From Soonwooa sp023440705 (GTDB taxonomy: Bacteria > Bacteroidota > Bacteroidia > Flavobacteriales > Weeksellaceae): a DNA stretch of 15,485 nt. The DNA lies in NCBI GenBank assembly GCA_023440705.1, contig JAEXRP010000119.1, positions 1 through 15,485 on the forward strand, written 5' to 3'. Below, one piece after another: positions 7,270 through 14,572 of this stretch. The stretch's first letter is position 1; every line of letters begins with the position of its first letter. A program made the position numbers and the translations under genes. The notes beneath the pieces are model-generated. The model saw only the letters and a program-made list of their open reading frames with translations. It was not told where the DNA came from and made no database searches.

Positions 7270-7336
7270 TGATAATAGTTTCAAAATGTTCAACGGATTT
7301 GTTAAAAAAGTTTAATTAAAATTTTAAATAATGATA

Positions 7337-9724
7337 CTAAAAATTGTATCTGAAATTGATAATAATATTGCGTCCCATATCGTCCGAAAAATATCTAAGA
7401 CGGTTGAGATAATCGCGATAAGCTTTGTTAAATAAATTTTGAACAGTTACGCCAGCCGAAAGATTTTTTGTTAAATTAAATCCTGCTTGGACATTCCAAA
7501 GGCTGTAAGCTGGAGGTGGCGTGCTAAAATCAACCGTTTTTGTGACCTCGATACCGTTTTCATAAAATGTAATTTCTGAATTGTGAATCGGGAAACGATT
7601 TTGTTTTAAAACTGTTCTGTTTTCTAAATTAACGTAGAAATTTTTCCAATCTTTACGTTGATATTCCAAACTGTTGCTAAAGTTGGTTGGCATCATCAAG
7701 ATCTAAGGCTCGTCGTTGGTGGTGTCGTGTACATAAAGATAAGCGCCACGACCACGATAGGTGAGGTTGTCTGTCAAATGAAGATTAACGTCGACATCAA
7801 CACCCAACATTTTTGCATTAATTTGACGATATTCCCAAACTGGGAAAGGTCCAACTTGTGTCGCTTGCTGAATGCCCGTCGGAATCTGATTGATGAAATT
7901 ATTAGTGATGAAATAATATGGATTGATACTAAAATCAAAACCTTTCAACACATCAGCTTTTCCGTCAATCAACAAATTGAATTGATGTCCAGACTCGTTC
8001 TGCAAACGCATATTTCCTTTCTCGATAATTGCGGCAGAATGATGTAGACCTTCAGCAAAAAGCTCTGCAACATTTGGCGTTCTTTCTACTTTTGCATAAT
8101 TAAATTTCACTCCAAAATTTGGATTCGCTTTCCAGTCAATTCCAACGTTGTAAGAAAAGTTTTTAAAATTAAGAATAGGATTAGTTAATACACGATTTTG
8201 ATAAGTTCGCACATAAAACTGCGAAAAATCTTGCGCATAATTATTCGTCCAATCTTTGTAGTCATACCACTTTACAACATTGTATTTGGTTGCATCGTAA
8301 CGCGCGCCAGCTTCAATATTTAGGTTTGATAAAAGTTTGTATTTAAAAATAGAATACAAACCTCCCGAATATTTATCATAATTCGGAACCAAACGTCTGG
8401 CTTGGGTTTTCGGATTCGAATAGTTGTTTTGATACATCAAATCAATTCCTGTTTCCAAAGACCATTTTTCGCGTTCCAAAAGATCATTAATGTTAAACTG
8501 ATTGGTAATCAATTCTAGATCCAAACTTGGGATACTATTCAAGTCACCACGACGAAGATCATATTCTTTTCTATGATTATACTGGAAACTATAAGTCGCC
8601 GAAATCTTGCCTAAATTTTCAAAACGTTTAAAAGCCGAAATTTTCGCAATATGATGTTCGATTTCTTGTCTAGGATTATCAATCGAATACTCAAAATCTC
8701 TCATATACAAAGGTTCTGGCGCTGTCATCGCCAAATAAAAATCTTTGTCATTACCAACATGCGAACCTCGGAAAATCCCTAAGTTTTGATTCGTGACATA
8801 ATAATCAAACGAAATCCCTTGCTTGAATTCATTCTTTTGAACCGTGAAATTAAAAGAAGAAAATTCGCTTCCCGTGTTCATCAAATAATAGTTAGGCGCG
8901 GATAAATCACCAAGTTTTTTGTAGCTTCCATTGGTTTTGATTGCCCAGCCGTTTTCCCAAGTTTTTAAAACTTTAAGATCAACACCAAGTCCGCGACCGT
9001 TCGACATTCCCGAAAGATTAGCTGATCCGCTGATGCTGTCTTTCTTTTTGTAAATTTCAGGTTCCAAAACGACAACGCCACCAACAGCGTCCGTTCCGTA
9101 TTTGAGTGCGGAAGCGCCTTTTATCACATCGATGTGTTCAAAATTGTTGATGTCAACATTAGGTGCATGTTCTACGCCCCATTCTTGTTCGGCCAATTTA
9201 ACACCATTGTTGATAATTGAGATACGACTGCCGTACATACCATGGATAATAGGTTTTGCAATGCTATTCCCTGTTCTCAAAGTTCCAACACCAGAGATTT
9301 TGGTCAAAAGATTTCCAAGATTTTCTGTAGAATTTCGTTCGATGTTTTCTTTATCCAAAGTCTTGATGATGATCGCACCTTTGGACTTGTGTGGCGCATG
9401 TATCGTAATCGTCGCAATTTCTTCGGTGTGATGCTCCAACAGAATTTCCAAATGTAGATTTTTGTTAAGCTCTAATTTGGATTCGTAAGCGTCACATTTT
9501 GGGTGGGTTACGATAATGTTGTAAGTCCCAGCTTTGATGTTCGAAATTGAAAAATTACCTTTTGCATCCGTTTTTGTAGAAAGACTTCCCACGACTACTG
9601 TCGCATCACTCAATGCGCTTTTGTCATGAAAATCTTTTACGACGCCTTCTACTTTGTAGCTAGATTGCGCCATTGCTAATGTTGTCCCCAAAAGGAGAAA
9701 CATTAGATTGAATATTGTTTTCAT
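7337..9724 (-). pseudogene. TonB-dependent outer-membrane receptor, interrupted by an in-frame amber stop
   Basis: A 795-codon receptor gene whose codon 674 (7705-7703) is TAG. Reading is in the same frame on both sides (DEP-stop-ILMMPTNFSNSLEY), so this is one nonsense change, for example TTG to TAG, not a frameshift. Residues 1-20 are a signal peptide (ending AMAQ). A carboxypeptidase-regulatory-like beta domain spans about 21-100 (VEGVVKDFHDKSALSDATV). A plug domain follows, with EWGVEHAPNVDINNFEHIDV and VIKGASALKYGTDAVGG. The rest is beta-barrel, ending in the expected terminal aromatic (IINFRYNF) after the stop. TonB receptors import siderophores, haem, metals or vitamins across the outer membrane; the EHAPNVD plug segment resembles receptors for transition metals such as zinc or copper (inference). 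Without read-through the last 121 residues, with several strands and the C-terminal barrel-assembly signal, would be lost. Confidence 0.85.
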
Positions 9725-9788
9725 TAAATTGAATTTCAGTATAACATATCCAAAAGGGAAAGCCCAAATGGAGTGAATTTAATTGCTA

Positions 9789-10148
9789 TTATGACTGAAA
9801 AACGGGAGGACCTCGCAAATAGAGGCTGGTAATATTGTAATTGAAAAAGCTTGACTGCAAAACTGCAAATTCTTGCTTTTTCGAAAAGATTTTTAGTGAT
9901 GAAAACTCAAAGTCGAGTGGCTCGATACTGTGGTTAGTCGTCAAAAAGTGACAAGCCAAACAGTCATTAGCGCTCGAGAATTTTTCTAAAGAATTCTTCT
10001 CGAATTTTAGTTCCTTCGAATTAGAGAAGTTAAGTTGAAACTCGGAATGATGTTGATGTAAGTAGGGCGAAAAAACAAGCAACAACAAATAAAGTCCAGC
10101 AATAAAACTAGAGATTATCGATTTATGTTGTTGGTTTTTTCTAAACAT
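9789..10148 (-). CDS. Small membrane-anchored His/Cys protein at the head of the receptor operon
   Basis: A 119-residue protein with one hydrophobic segment (about residues 11-30) that is a signal or anchor, followed at once by the metal-ligand-like cluster HQHH (31-34). A second such cluster, DCLACH, lies at 62-67, and the C-terminus is LRGPPVFQS. I have seen similar small proteins ending in an RGPP-like motif ahead of TonB receptors in Bacteroidetes, but I do not assign a family with certainty. It is separated from the receptor by 64 nt with no terminator, so it is likely the first gene of the operon. The clustered His and Cys suggest transition-metal binding at the periplasmic side (inference). 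The start at 10148 is the only ATG near the N-terminus. Confidence 0.75.
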   Translation of the reverse strand: MFRKNQQHKSIISSFIAGLYLLLLVFSPYLHQHHSEFQLNFSNSKELKFEKNSLEKFSSANDCLACHFLTTNHSIEPLDFEFSSLKIFSKKQEFAVLQSSFFNYNITSLYLRGPPVFQS

Positions 10149-10153
10149 CTTTA

Positions 10154-10161
10154 CAAAGTTA
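10154..10161 (-). promoter_or_regulatory. -7 box of the receptor operon
   Basis: On the minus strand this reads TAACTTTG, an exact TAnnTTTG match. It ends only 5 nt before the ATG at 10148, so transcription would begin at or very near the start codon, predicting a leaderless or nearly leaderless mRNA. No Fur- or Zur-like palindrome was recognised nearby. Confidence 0.4.
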
Positions 10162-10225
10162 GTGTTTTATGTTTTGATTTATTTAATTCAAAAACAATTA
10201 TGTTGTATATTTTGAAATAAAATTC

Positions 10226-10349
10226 GTCAGTTCGAGTGATTTTTCAAAATGCAATGTTGAAAAATTGTATCAAGAACAGAATTTTATCTTTTTAAAAAAA
10301 AACTTGGTTCTCGATACAAAATTCCTTTCGGAATTTTACTCGAACTGAC
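10226..10349. repeat. GTCAGTTCGAGT repeat, family 2, inverted pair of units B1 and B2
   Basis: Unit B1 (plus) runs from GTCAGTTCGAGT at 10226-10237 to GTATCAAGAAC at 10267-10277, around a TTTTTCAA/TTGAAAAA hairpin. Unit B2 (minus) runs from 10349 (GTCAGTTCGAGT) to GTATCGAGAAC ending at 10307, around AAAATTCC-gaaa-GGAATTTT. The two units face tail to tail with an A/T-rich centre, making a large palindromic element. It lies between the receptor-operon promoter and the end of the nucleoid-associated protein gene, where no other terminator is seen. Confidence 0.8.
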
Positions 10350-10422
10350 GTTTTTTTGATAAAATTTCTAAAATACACAAGCAGTGTTGTTATATGTCTC
10401 TAAAAACTAAAATTTGTTACGA

Positions 10423-11439
10423 TTATTTTTCGGAATCGAAGTAAAGACGGTAATATTTACCTTTTTCATCTTGTCCAGTTTCTAGTTTGTCGCGATCACC
10501 ATGAACGTAGATATGGAAGTTTTTATCAAGCTTAATGACTGATTTGAAGTGACGTTGTTGCTTTTTAACTGCTGATTGATTAATCGGAAAATCTTCTGAA
10601 ATGCTGACTTGCATGTCGTTTTCGTAATCGGTTTTGAAGTTTGAAAAACTTTCGATAACATGCTCGTCTACCAAAATTTCGTTAACGAAATCATCGTATT
10701 TGAATTCTTCTTTTTCTTTGAAGAAGTTAATGGACTTGTTAAGAAAGTCTGCTTGATCGACTCTTGACACTTCAAATTCTTGAGGAAGTTGCGTCGTGAT
10801 ATAATCTTTGTAAACTGCCAAAGTCTCTTGCGTGTGGAAGAAGTCGTTGTCGCGTTGTTTCACTTTCAAGAAATCCTCGAACCAATAATACATGTCACCG
10901 TTTTTGTTGTTATCAACAACGGATAAAATGTAGCCTGATTCTTTATCATTATTATATATAAGCGCTGCTTTGTCAATTTTTGAAAGTCCAATTCCGAAAT
11001 CTCTTTCAACTTCGAAAGATTCGTTTTGAGGATAAATTTTAAGGAAAGCTTCTCTTTTTTCGGTTTTGAAAATTCCGATTTTGTCGATTTTTCCACCTTC
11101 TGGATCTTCTTCGGAATCAAAAAATACGATGAAAACTTCGCCATTTTGAACGCGTGGATTTTCGGCCGCTTCGTAAAGATGTTTTGCGATGTTTTCGGAC
11201 TCCCAAAGGAATTTGTTTTTGTCTTCAAAAATCTCAGCAACCGAACTGTATACCGGATTGTTAACCAAATAAGTATCGCTATAAAACTGAAATTGCTCTT
11301 CGGACTTGAAAGCGTTAAGGAAATAATTTCCTAGTAACTCCTTCATATCTTCGTGGAGCTCTAGCTCTTCCTGAGAAAGGATTAACGGATCACCATTGAT
11401 TTTGTTACCAACTTTGTGTACAACGATTTTAGAAAACAT
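10423..11439 (-). CDS. 37-kDa nucleoid-associated protein (YejK/NdpA family)
   Basis: A 338-residue cytoplasmic protein matching the nucleoid-associated protein family of E. coli YejK (Pfam 37-kDa nucleoid-associated, about 335 residues). Landmarks I recognise are the start FSKIVVHKVGNK, the central EVFIVFFDSEEDPEGGKIDKIGIFK segment split by residue type, GYILSVVDNNKNGDMYYWFEDFLKVK in the middle, and the C-terminal YVHGDRDKLETGQDEKGKYYRLYF. No catalytic motif or membrane segment is seen. The family associates with the nucleoid and its molecular role is poorly known; in some genomes relatives occur near defence genes, but here the neighbours are ordinary. It is a single-gene unit with a -7 box about 22 nt upstream. 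The ATG at 11439 gives the typical N-terminus. Confidence 0.88.
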   Translation of the reverse strand: MFSKIVVHKVGNKINGDPLILSQEELELHEDMKELLGNYFLNAFKSEEQFQFYSDTYLVNNPVYSSVAEIFEDKNKFLWESENIAKHLYEAAENPRVQNGEVFIVFFDSEEDPEGGKIDKIGIFKTEKREAFLKIYPQNESFEVERDFGIGLSKIDKAALIYNNDKESGYILSVVDNNKNGDMYYWFEDFLKVKQRDNDFFHTQETLAVYKDYITTQLPQEFEVSRVDQADFLNKSINFFKEKEEFKYDDFVNEILVDEHVIESFSNFKTDYENDMQVSISEDFPINQSAVKKQQRHFKSVIKLDKNFHIYVHGDRDKLETGQDEKGKYYRLYFDSEK

Positions 11440-11460
11440 GTTATAATCTTTTTAGGATTG

Positions 11461-11468
11461 CAAAGATA
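11461..11468 (-). promoter_or_regulatory. -7 box of the nucleoid-associated protein gene
   Basis: On the minus strand this reads TATCTTTG, an exact TAnnTTTG match, 21 nt before the ATG at 11439. Confidence 0.5.
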
Positions 11469-11535
11469 GGAATCCGAAGTTAAGATTCGATATCAATTTT
11501 CTGAAGTCTTTCTTTTTTTGAGAAATCTGTCAACG

Positions 11536-11680
11536 GATGCGTGAGGGCGAAGCGCATTGTTGGAGCTCGTGAGTTGAGGCGGCGGCTGAGCGAAGCGAAA
11601 GCCGACGCCTCAACTAACAGCGACTGCGCGGAGACCGACGCTTTGGTTGGACTAAGCGAGGAAAAGCGGCACGCCCAAAT
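11536..11680 (+). repeat. GC-rich structured intergenic repeat, family 1, copy R3
   Basis: This copy shares the GCGTGAG start, the GAGGCGGCGG core and the CACGCCCAAA end with R2, and GAGGAAAAGC-like sequence with R1. It holds the best hairpin of the family: 16-nt arms 11572-11587 (AGTTGAGGCGGCGGCT) and 11600-11615 (AGCCGACGCCTCAACT), 15 of 16 paired, around a 12-nt loop GAGCGAAGCGAA. A smaller ATGCG/CGCAT hairpin precedes it. It lies in the divergent spacer between the nucleoid-associated protein gene and the TPR gene. Confidence 0.78.
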
Positions 11681-11843
11681 AGAAAAATGCTTCTTGAAAA
11701 TTATAAATTGTATTAAAGTTTTTAATAAAATAGTTAATATGTCAGAAAAATATTAAAGTTTTCTAAATGTGATGTTTGTCATGGAATTATTATTGTTGGT
11801 AAATTTTTGTAAAAACGAATATTAATTAAAAATTAGAATTAAG
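11681..11843 (+). other. AT-rich leader region of the TPR gene
   Basis: The part of the 404-nt divergent spacer outside repeat R3. It is AT-rich. TAAATTTTTG near 11800-11810 is an imperfect -7-like box; no exact TAnnTTTG, operator or further gene was seen. Confidence 0.3.
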
Positions 11844-12386
11844 ATGAATAAGGTAATAATTAAAAATGCGGTTTTAGGAATTTTATTATTCGGGTCAGCA
11901 AGTTTTGTAACGGCTCAGACTTCAGTGAAAAAGTCGCCAGATATGCAAGTAGCACAAGAACAAGTGAATCCAGCTATTGAGGCTTTGAAAAAACAAGTGG
12001 AAGCTAATCCAAAAGATAATAATGCGCTGGTGAATCTTGCAGTTGCTTATCAAGAAGGGAAGGACTGGACGAATGCGTTAGAAACTTGGAAAAAAGTAAC
12101 AACTGCGCTTCCAGATTGGGCGCCAGCATATTATAGCGAAGGTTATGTGTATCAATCTTTGAAAGATGTACCGAATGCAACGTCTTCGTATCAAAAATAT
12201 ATTAGTCTAGTTAAGCCTGAGGAATTAGAGGCTAGTAAAGCAAATTTGGCTTATGCTCACTTTTTTGTAGCTTATTCTCAGTTTGAAACCAACAAAGAGG
12301 AAGCGAAAAAGAACATCGCAAAATCTCTTGAGTATGACGCAACTAATGCTGATGCCATTAAGCTGAAAGAAGCTTTGGATAAATAA
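11844..12386 (+). CDS. Secreted tetratricopeptide-repeat protein
   Basis: A 180-residue exported protein. Residues 1-25 form a signal peptide (basic MNKVIIKN, hydrophobic core, cleavage after SFVTAQ). The mature protein is alpha-helical with about three tetratricopeptide repeats: NNALVNLAVAYQEGKDWTNA (about 58-77), PAYYSEGYVYQSLKDVPNA (about 93-111), and a third unit starting near SKANLAYAHFFVAYSQF. TPRs are protein-binding scaffolds, so it probably acts as a periplasmic or outer-membrane adaptor; its partner cannot be inferred from the neighbours, none of which is clearly related. No enzyme motif or lipobox is present. It appears to be a single-gene unit, ending in a strong terminator that also separates it from the convergent J-domain gene. 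Confidence 0.88.
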   Translation: MNKVIIKNAVLGILLFGSASFVTAQTSVKKSPDMQVAQEQVNPAIEALKKQVEANPKDNNALVNLAVAYQEGKDWTNALETWKKVTTALPDWAPAYYSEGYVYQSLKDVPNATSSYQKYISLVKPEELEASKANLAYAHFFVAYSQFETNKEEAKKNIAKSLEYDATNADAIKLKEALDK

Positions 12387-12405
12387 TTGAATTAAATATA
12401 AATGG

Positions 12406-12443
12406 AAAGAGGCTGTCTCAAAAGTGAGACAGCCTCTTTTTTT
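12406..12443 (+). terminator. Strong intrinsic terminator of the TPR gene
   Basis: A 14-bp perfect stem (AAAGAGGCTGTCTC with GAGACAGCCTCTTT) around a 6-nt loop is followed by a T run on the plus strand. Read on the minus strand the hairpin is followed by fewer T, so it is at best a weak terminator for the convergent J-domain gene. Confidence 0.93.
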
Positions 12444-12467
12444 ATGTTTAAAAAGTATAGTTGGTGA

Positions 12468-12914
12468 TTAGTCAACCATGGCTTCTCCAGATTTACGGTA
12501 AATGAAATTTCCGTAGATGTGTCTTCTTGCAAAACGACTTGGCGAATCTGCATTCACCATTTTGATAAATGTATTTCTTGGAACACCGATGTATTCGTAC
12601 ATTTTACCATTCAAGTGTTGAATTTTCAAGATTGATTTTTCGTAATCAAAATCTTCAATATTACTTTTAGAAATGGTTTCGGTATATTCTTCTTTGTATT
12701 TTTCTTGAGTTTCTTTGTTGATGCTCACCAAAAAATGATAGGCTTCAATAACCGTTTTACTCTTTTCTTCTGCTTCCAATTTCCCAGCTTCATCATTGAC
12801 GAATTTATCAGGATGCGAATCCTTCATTGTGTTTCTGTAAATGGTTTTCAACTCTTTTAAAGTGACATCTTTATCTACTCCAAGAAGTTTTCTGTGCTCG
12901 CCAATTCTTTTCAT
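12468..12914 (-). CDS. J-domain protein with C-terminal KTSC domain
   Basis: A 148-residue cytoplasmic protein joining two known modules. Residues about 5-75 form a J domain: the essential HPD tripeptide is at 34-36 (KDSHPDKF), preceded by helix II and followed by the EAYHFLV helix III. J domains stimulate the ATPase of DnaK-type Hsp70 partners. Residues about 92-140 match the KTSC domain (LNGKMYEYIGVP, then FIKMVNADSPSRFARRHIYGNFIYR), a small domain often found alone in phage and bacterial proteins and of unclear function. No Gly/Phe region, zinc fingers or DnaJ C-terminal domain are present, so it is not a general DnaJ. It may direct Hsp70 to a KTSC ligand (inference). It has its own -7 box and seems to be a single-gene unit. 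Confidence 0.88.
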   Translation of the reverse strand: MKRIGEHRKLLGVDKDVTLKELKTIYRNTMKDSHPDKFVNDEAGKLEAEEKSKTVIEAYHFLVSINKETQEKYKEEYTETISKSNIEDFDYEKSILKIQHLNGKMYEYIGVPRNTFIKMVNADSPSRFARRHIYGNFIYRKSGEAMVD

Positions 12915-12967
12915 TTTTCAAAATTTTAAATAAATTCAGAAATATGTACACTCTGAATTTCGGAGTG

Positions 12968-12975
12968 CAAAAGTA
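12968..12975 (-). promoter_or_regulatory. -7 box of the J-domain/KTSC gene
   Basis: On the minus strand this reads TACTTTTG, an exact TAnnTTTG match, 53 nt before the ATG. The leader holds a short CACTC/GAGTG stem just after the box (12950-12967), of unknown meaning. Confidence 0.5.
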
Positions 12976-13053
12976 CAGATTAAATTTTAAATTTTAATGT
13001 TAAAAAATTGATTATCTGATGATTGAATTAAAATTAATATAAGATTAATCCAC

Positions 13054-13086
13054 AAAAAAATCCCCTCACTTTCGTGAAGGGATTTT
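13054..13086 (-). terminator. Intrinsic terminator of a displaced minus-strand gene
   Basis: A 13-bp stem with one mismatch (13057-13069 with 13074-13086, loop TTTC) is followed on the minus strand by seven T. It is far (about 200 nt) from the hipA stop but only 22 nt after the stop codon of the orphan tail at 13108-13143, so it probably belonged to that gene. Confidence 0.8.
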
Positions 13087-13092
13087 ATATTG

Positions 13093-13204
13093 CTTAGGTT
13101 CTAAACCTTATTTTACTTCTTCAAAAATAACCATACTTGATAATCAGTTATTTATAACCTTATGGTACAAATACGATACAAAATTAAGATTATAACTTGA
13201 TAAT
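13093..13204 (-). other. Candidate island attachment region with orphan gene tail
   Basis: Non-coding stretch between the terminator and hipA. On the minus strand, 13143-13108 reads LSSMVIFEEVK then TAA, with a TGA just upstream, so it could be the last 11 codons of a gene cut off from its body. Overlapping it is an inverted repeat AAATAAC/GTTATTT (13125-13131, 13147-13153) with a 15-nt spacer. A 10-bp direct repeat ACTTGATAAT recurs exactly 60 nt apart (13135, 13195), and two ATACAAA/GTACAAA sites are 11 nt apart near 13164-13181. Together these resemble a tyrosine-recombinase attachment end. No integrase is in the window. The remaining 13205-13285 is plain AT-rich sequence. Confidence 0.35.
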
Positions 13205-13285
13205 AAATATACCGTTATCGTCAAATATATGATAGATTTTAAGTTTTAAATAATCTTTTTTTGCCGATAATAGTATGAAATACAA

Positions 13286-14572
13286 TCATTTCAATTCCTT
13301 TAATAGTAATTGATCTATTGCATGTGTCTTTTTCTCATCAACTTGATACATTTCAGCATACATTTTCCAGTTTGCAACAACTTCAATGCATGAGTTAATA
13401 ATTCCTAAAGGATTTCGAATAGAATTTTGCTCTGCTATAGTTAGCAAATCCTTTTTTGTAAAAGCTTTTCGTTTTCCATTAATACTTAAATTATGCTGAC
13501 TTACCCATTTACTATCGGGTCTGTAAGCAAAACAAACATCATAAGCCGGTGCTAATTTCCAGACTCCTTCAACGTCCATCAGAAATGAAAAATTCTTAGT
13601 ATGATCGTCACAATTTCTTGCAATCACATTAAATACCATCCGTTTGAACATTTGTTCTGCTTCTGCATAAGTTAACCGAAGTTGACGCATGGTTTGAAAA
13701 ACTTGTTCATAGCTGTATGAAGTGATATTTGCAAAATCATAGTGTTGTAAGGCACATAATGTTTGACTGTGTAGTTTTTGATTTCCTTTTACACGATCAA
13801 AGCGTTTGGTCATAAAGTGTACCCGATTATTTTCTTCAATCAATCGTGATTCCATAATTTCAATTCCAAAATCTGTTGCCATTTTGTAATAAGCCATTTC
13901 CACCCGTCCATATCCTTTTGATTCACCGAATTGCACATCACTCACTTCATCAAATTTAATCAACCAATGTTCAAAACCTTCGTCTGCAAGCGTCTGTCCC
14001 GACTTGATTTGTCCTGTTTTTTCATTGTAGGCAATAATAGCTTTAGGACGTGCACCTCCGGCAGATGTTCCCATTTTTAGGACATCCATCATCACATCCT
14101 CCATATTTTTTTGAGTTTGAATAGAAAAATTTTCCTTGTTTGATAATAAGGCTTTCGTTGTTTCGATTAAATCACTCAATTCAATATCATACGACGGTGA
14201 TTCTTTACCCATTACAGGTTCGAATTCTAACGCACCCATACCTCTTCGTCCAATAAAACACAAGAGCTCTACAGGATTTAAACTATCATCGGGTCTTCCC
14301 TGTCTTGCCAACCACGCATTGATTAAATCTTTTCCATATCTATCAGGTAATGCATCGGCTAAAAGTCCTGGCATACCTTTAAAGGTTTCGTTATTGCGAT
14401 GTTCTGGAAAACTATAAATTCTGTTTTTAGAAGGCATTTTGATAGGTGCAATAGGCAATTTTTCCAAATTAAATTTAGGGTCGTACTCAAATGATGCTAT
14501 TTCGGTATCAGCATCCCATGCTACTGCCCCTACACGTTGCCCAAAAATATCTACAAATGCTGTTGTTACCAT
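13286..14572 (-). CDS. hipA: HipA-family serine/threonine kinase toxin
   Basis: A 428-residue HipA toxin, near the 440 of E. coli HipA, which phosphorylates glutamyl-tRNA synthetase to halt translation and promote dormancy. The N-terminal HipA domain carries FKGMPGLLADALPDRYG (64-80). The kinase core shows the P-loop-like GTSAGGARPK (168-177), where Ser170 aligns with the E. coli inhibitory autophosphorylation Ser150. The ATP-binding lysine is in HWLIKFD (K206). The catalytic loop NCDDHTKN (320-327) has D322 as catalytic base and N327 as metal ligand, and LAPAYDV supplies D345. All key residues are present, so it should be an active kinase; its substrate here is unknown. Its ATG overlaps the hipB stop by 7 nt (ATGGTAA), indicating translational coupling. 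It is full-length, not the split HipS/HipT arrangement. Confidence 0.94.
   Translation of the reverse strand: MVTTAFVDIFGQRVGAVAWDADTEIASFEYDPKFNLEKLPIAPIKMPSKNRIYSFPEHRNNETFKGMPGLLADALPDRYGKDLINAWLARQGRPDDSLNPVELLCFIGRRGMGALEFEPVMGKESPSYDIELSDLIETTKALLSNKENFSIQTQKNMEDVMMDVLKMGTSAGGARPKAIIAYNEKTGQIKSGQTLADEGFEHWLIKFDEVSDVQFGESKGYGRVEMAYYKMATDFGIEIMESRLIEENNRVHFMTKRFDRVKGNQKLHSQTLCALQHYDFANITSYSYEQVFQTMRQLRLTYAEAEQMFKRMVFNVIARNCDDHTKNFSFLMDVEGVWKLAPAYDVCFAYRPDSKWVSQHNLSINGKRKAFTKKDLLTIAEQNSIRNPLGIINSCIEVVANWKMYAEMYQVDEKKTHAIDQLLLKELK

Noticed and set aside
7337..7705. Frameshift in the TonB receptor
   Set aside because: The two parts are in the same frame (start points differ by a multiple of three), so the interruption is a nonsense codon, not an indel.
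10866..11240. A 124-residue minus-strand open frame
   Set aside because: It is an out-of-frame shadow of the nucleoid-associated protein gene, which has clear homology in its own frame.
11541..11756. A 71-residue plus-strand open frame with an Arg/Ala-rich start
   Set aside because: It covers repeat R3 and then AT-rich spacer; composition follows the repeat, not a protein family.
13094..13110. tRNA T-arm-like GGTTCTAAACC
   Set aside because: The stem is only partly paired and no acceptor, anticodon or D arm can be drawn on either strand; it is better read as a small palindrome between a stop codon and a terminator.
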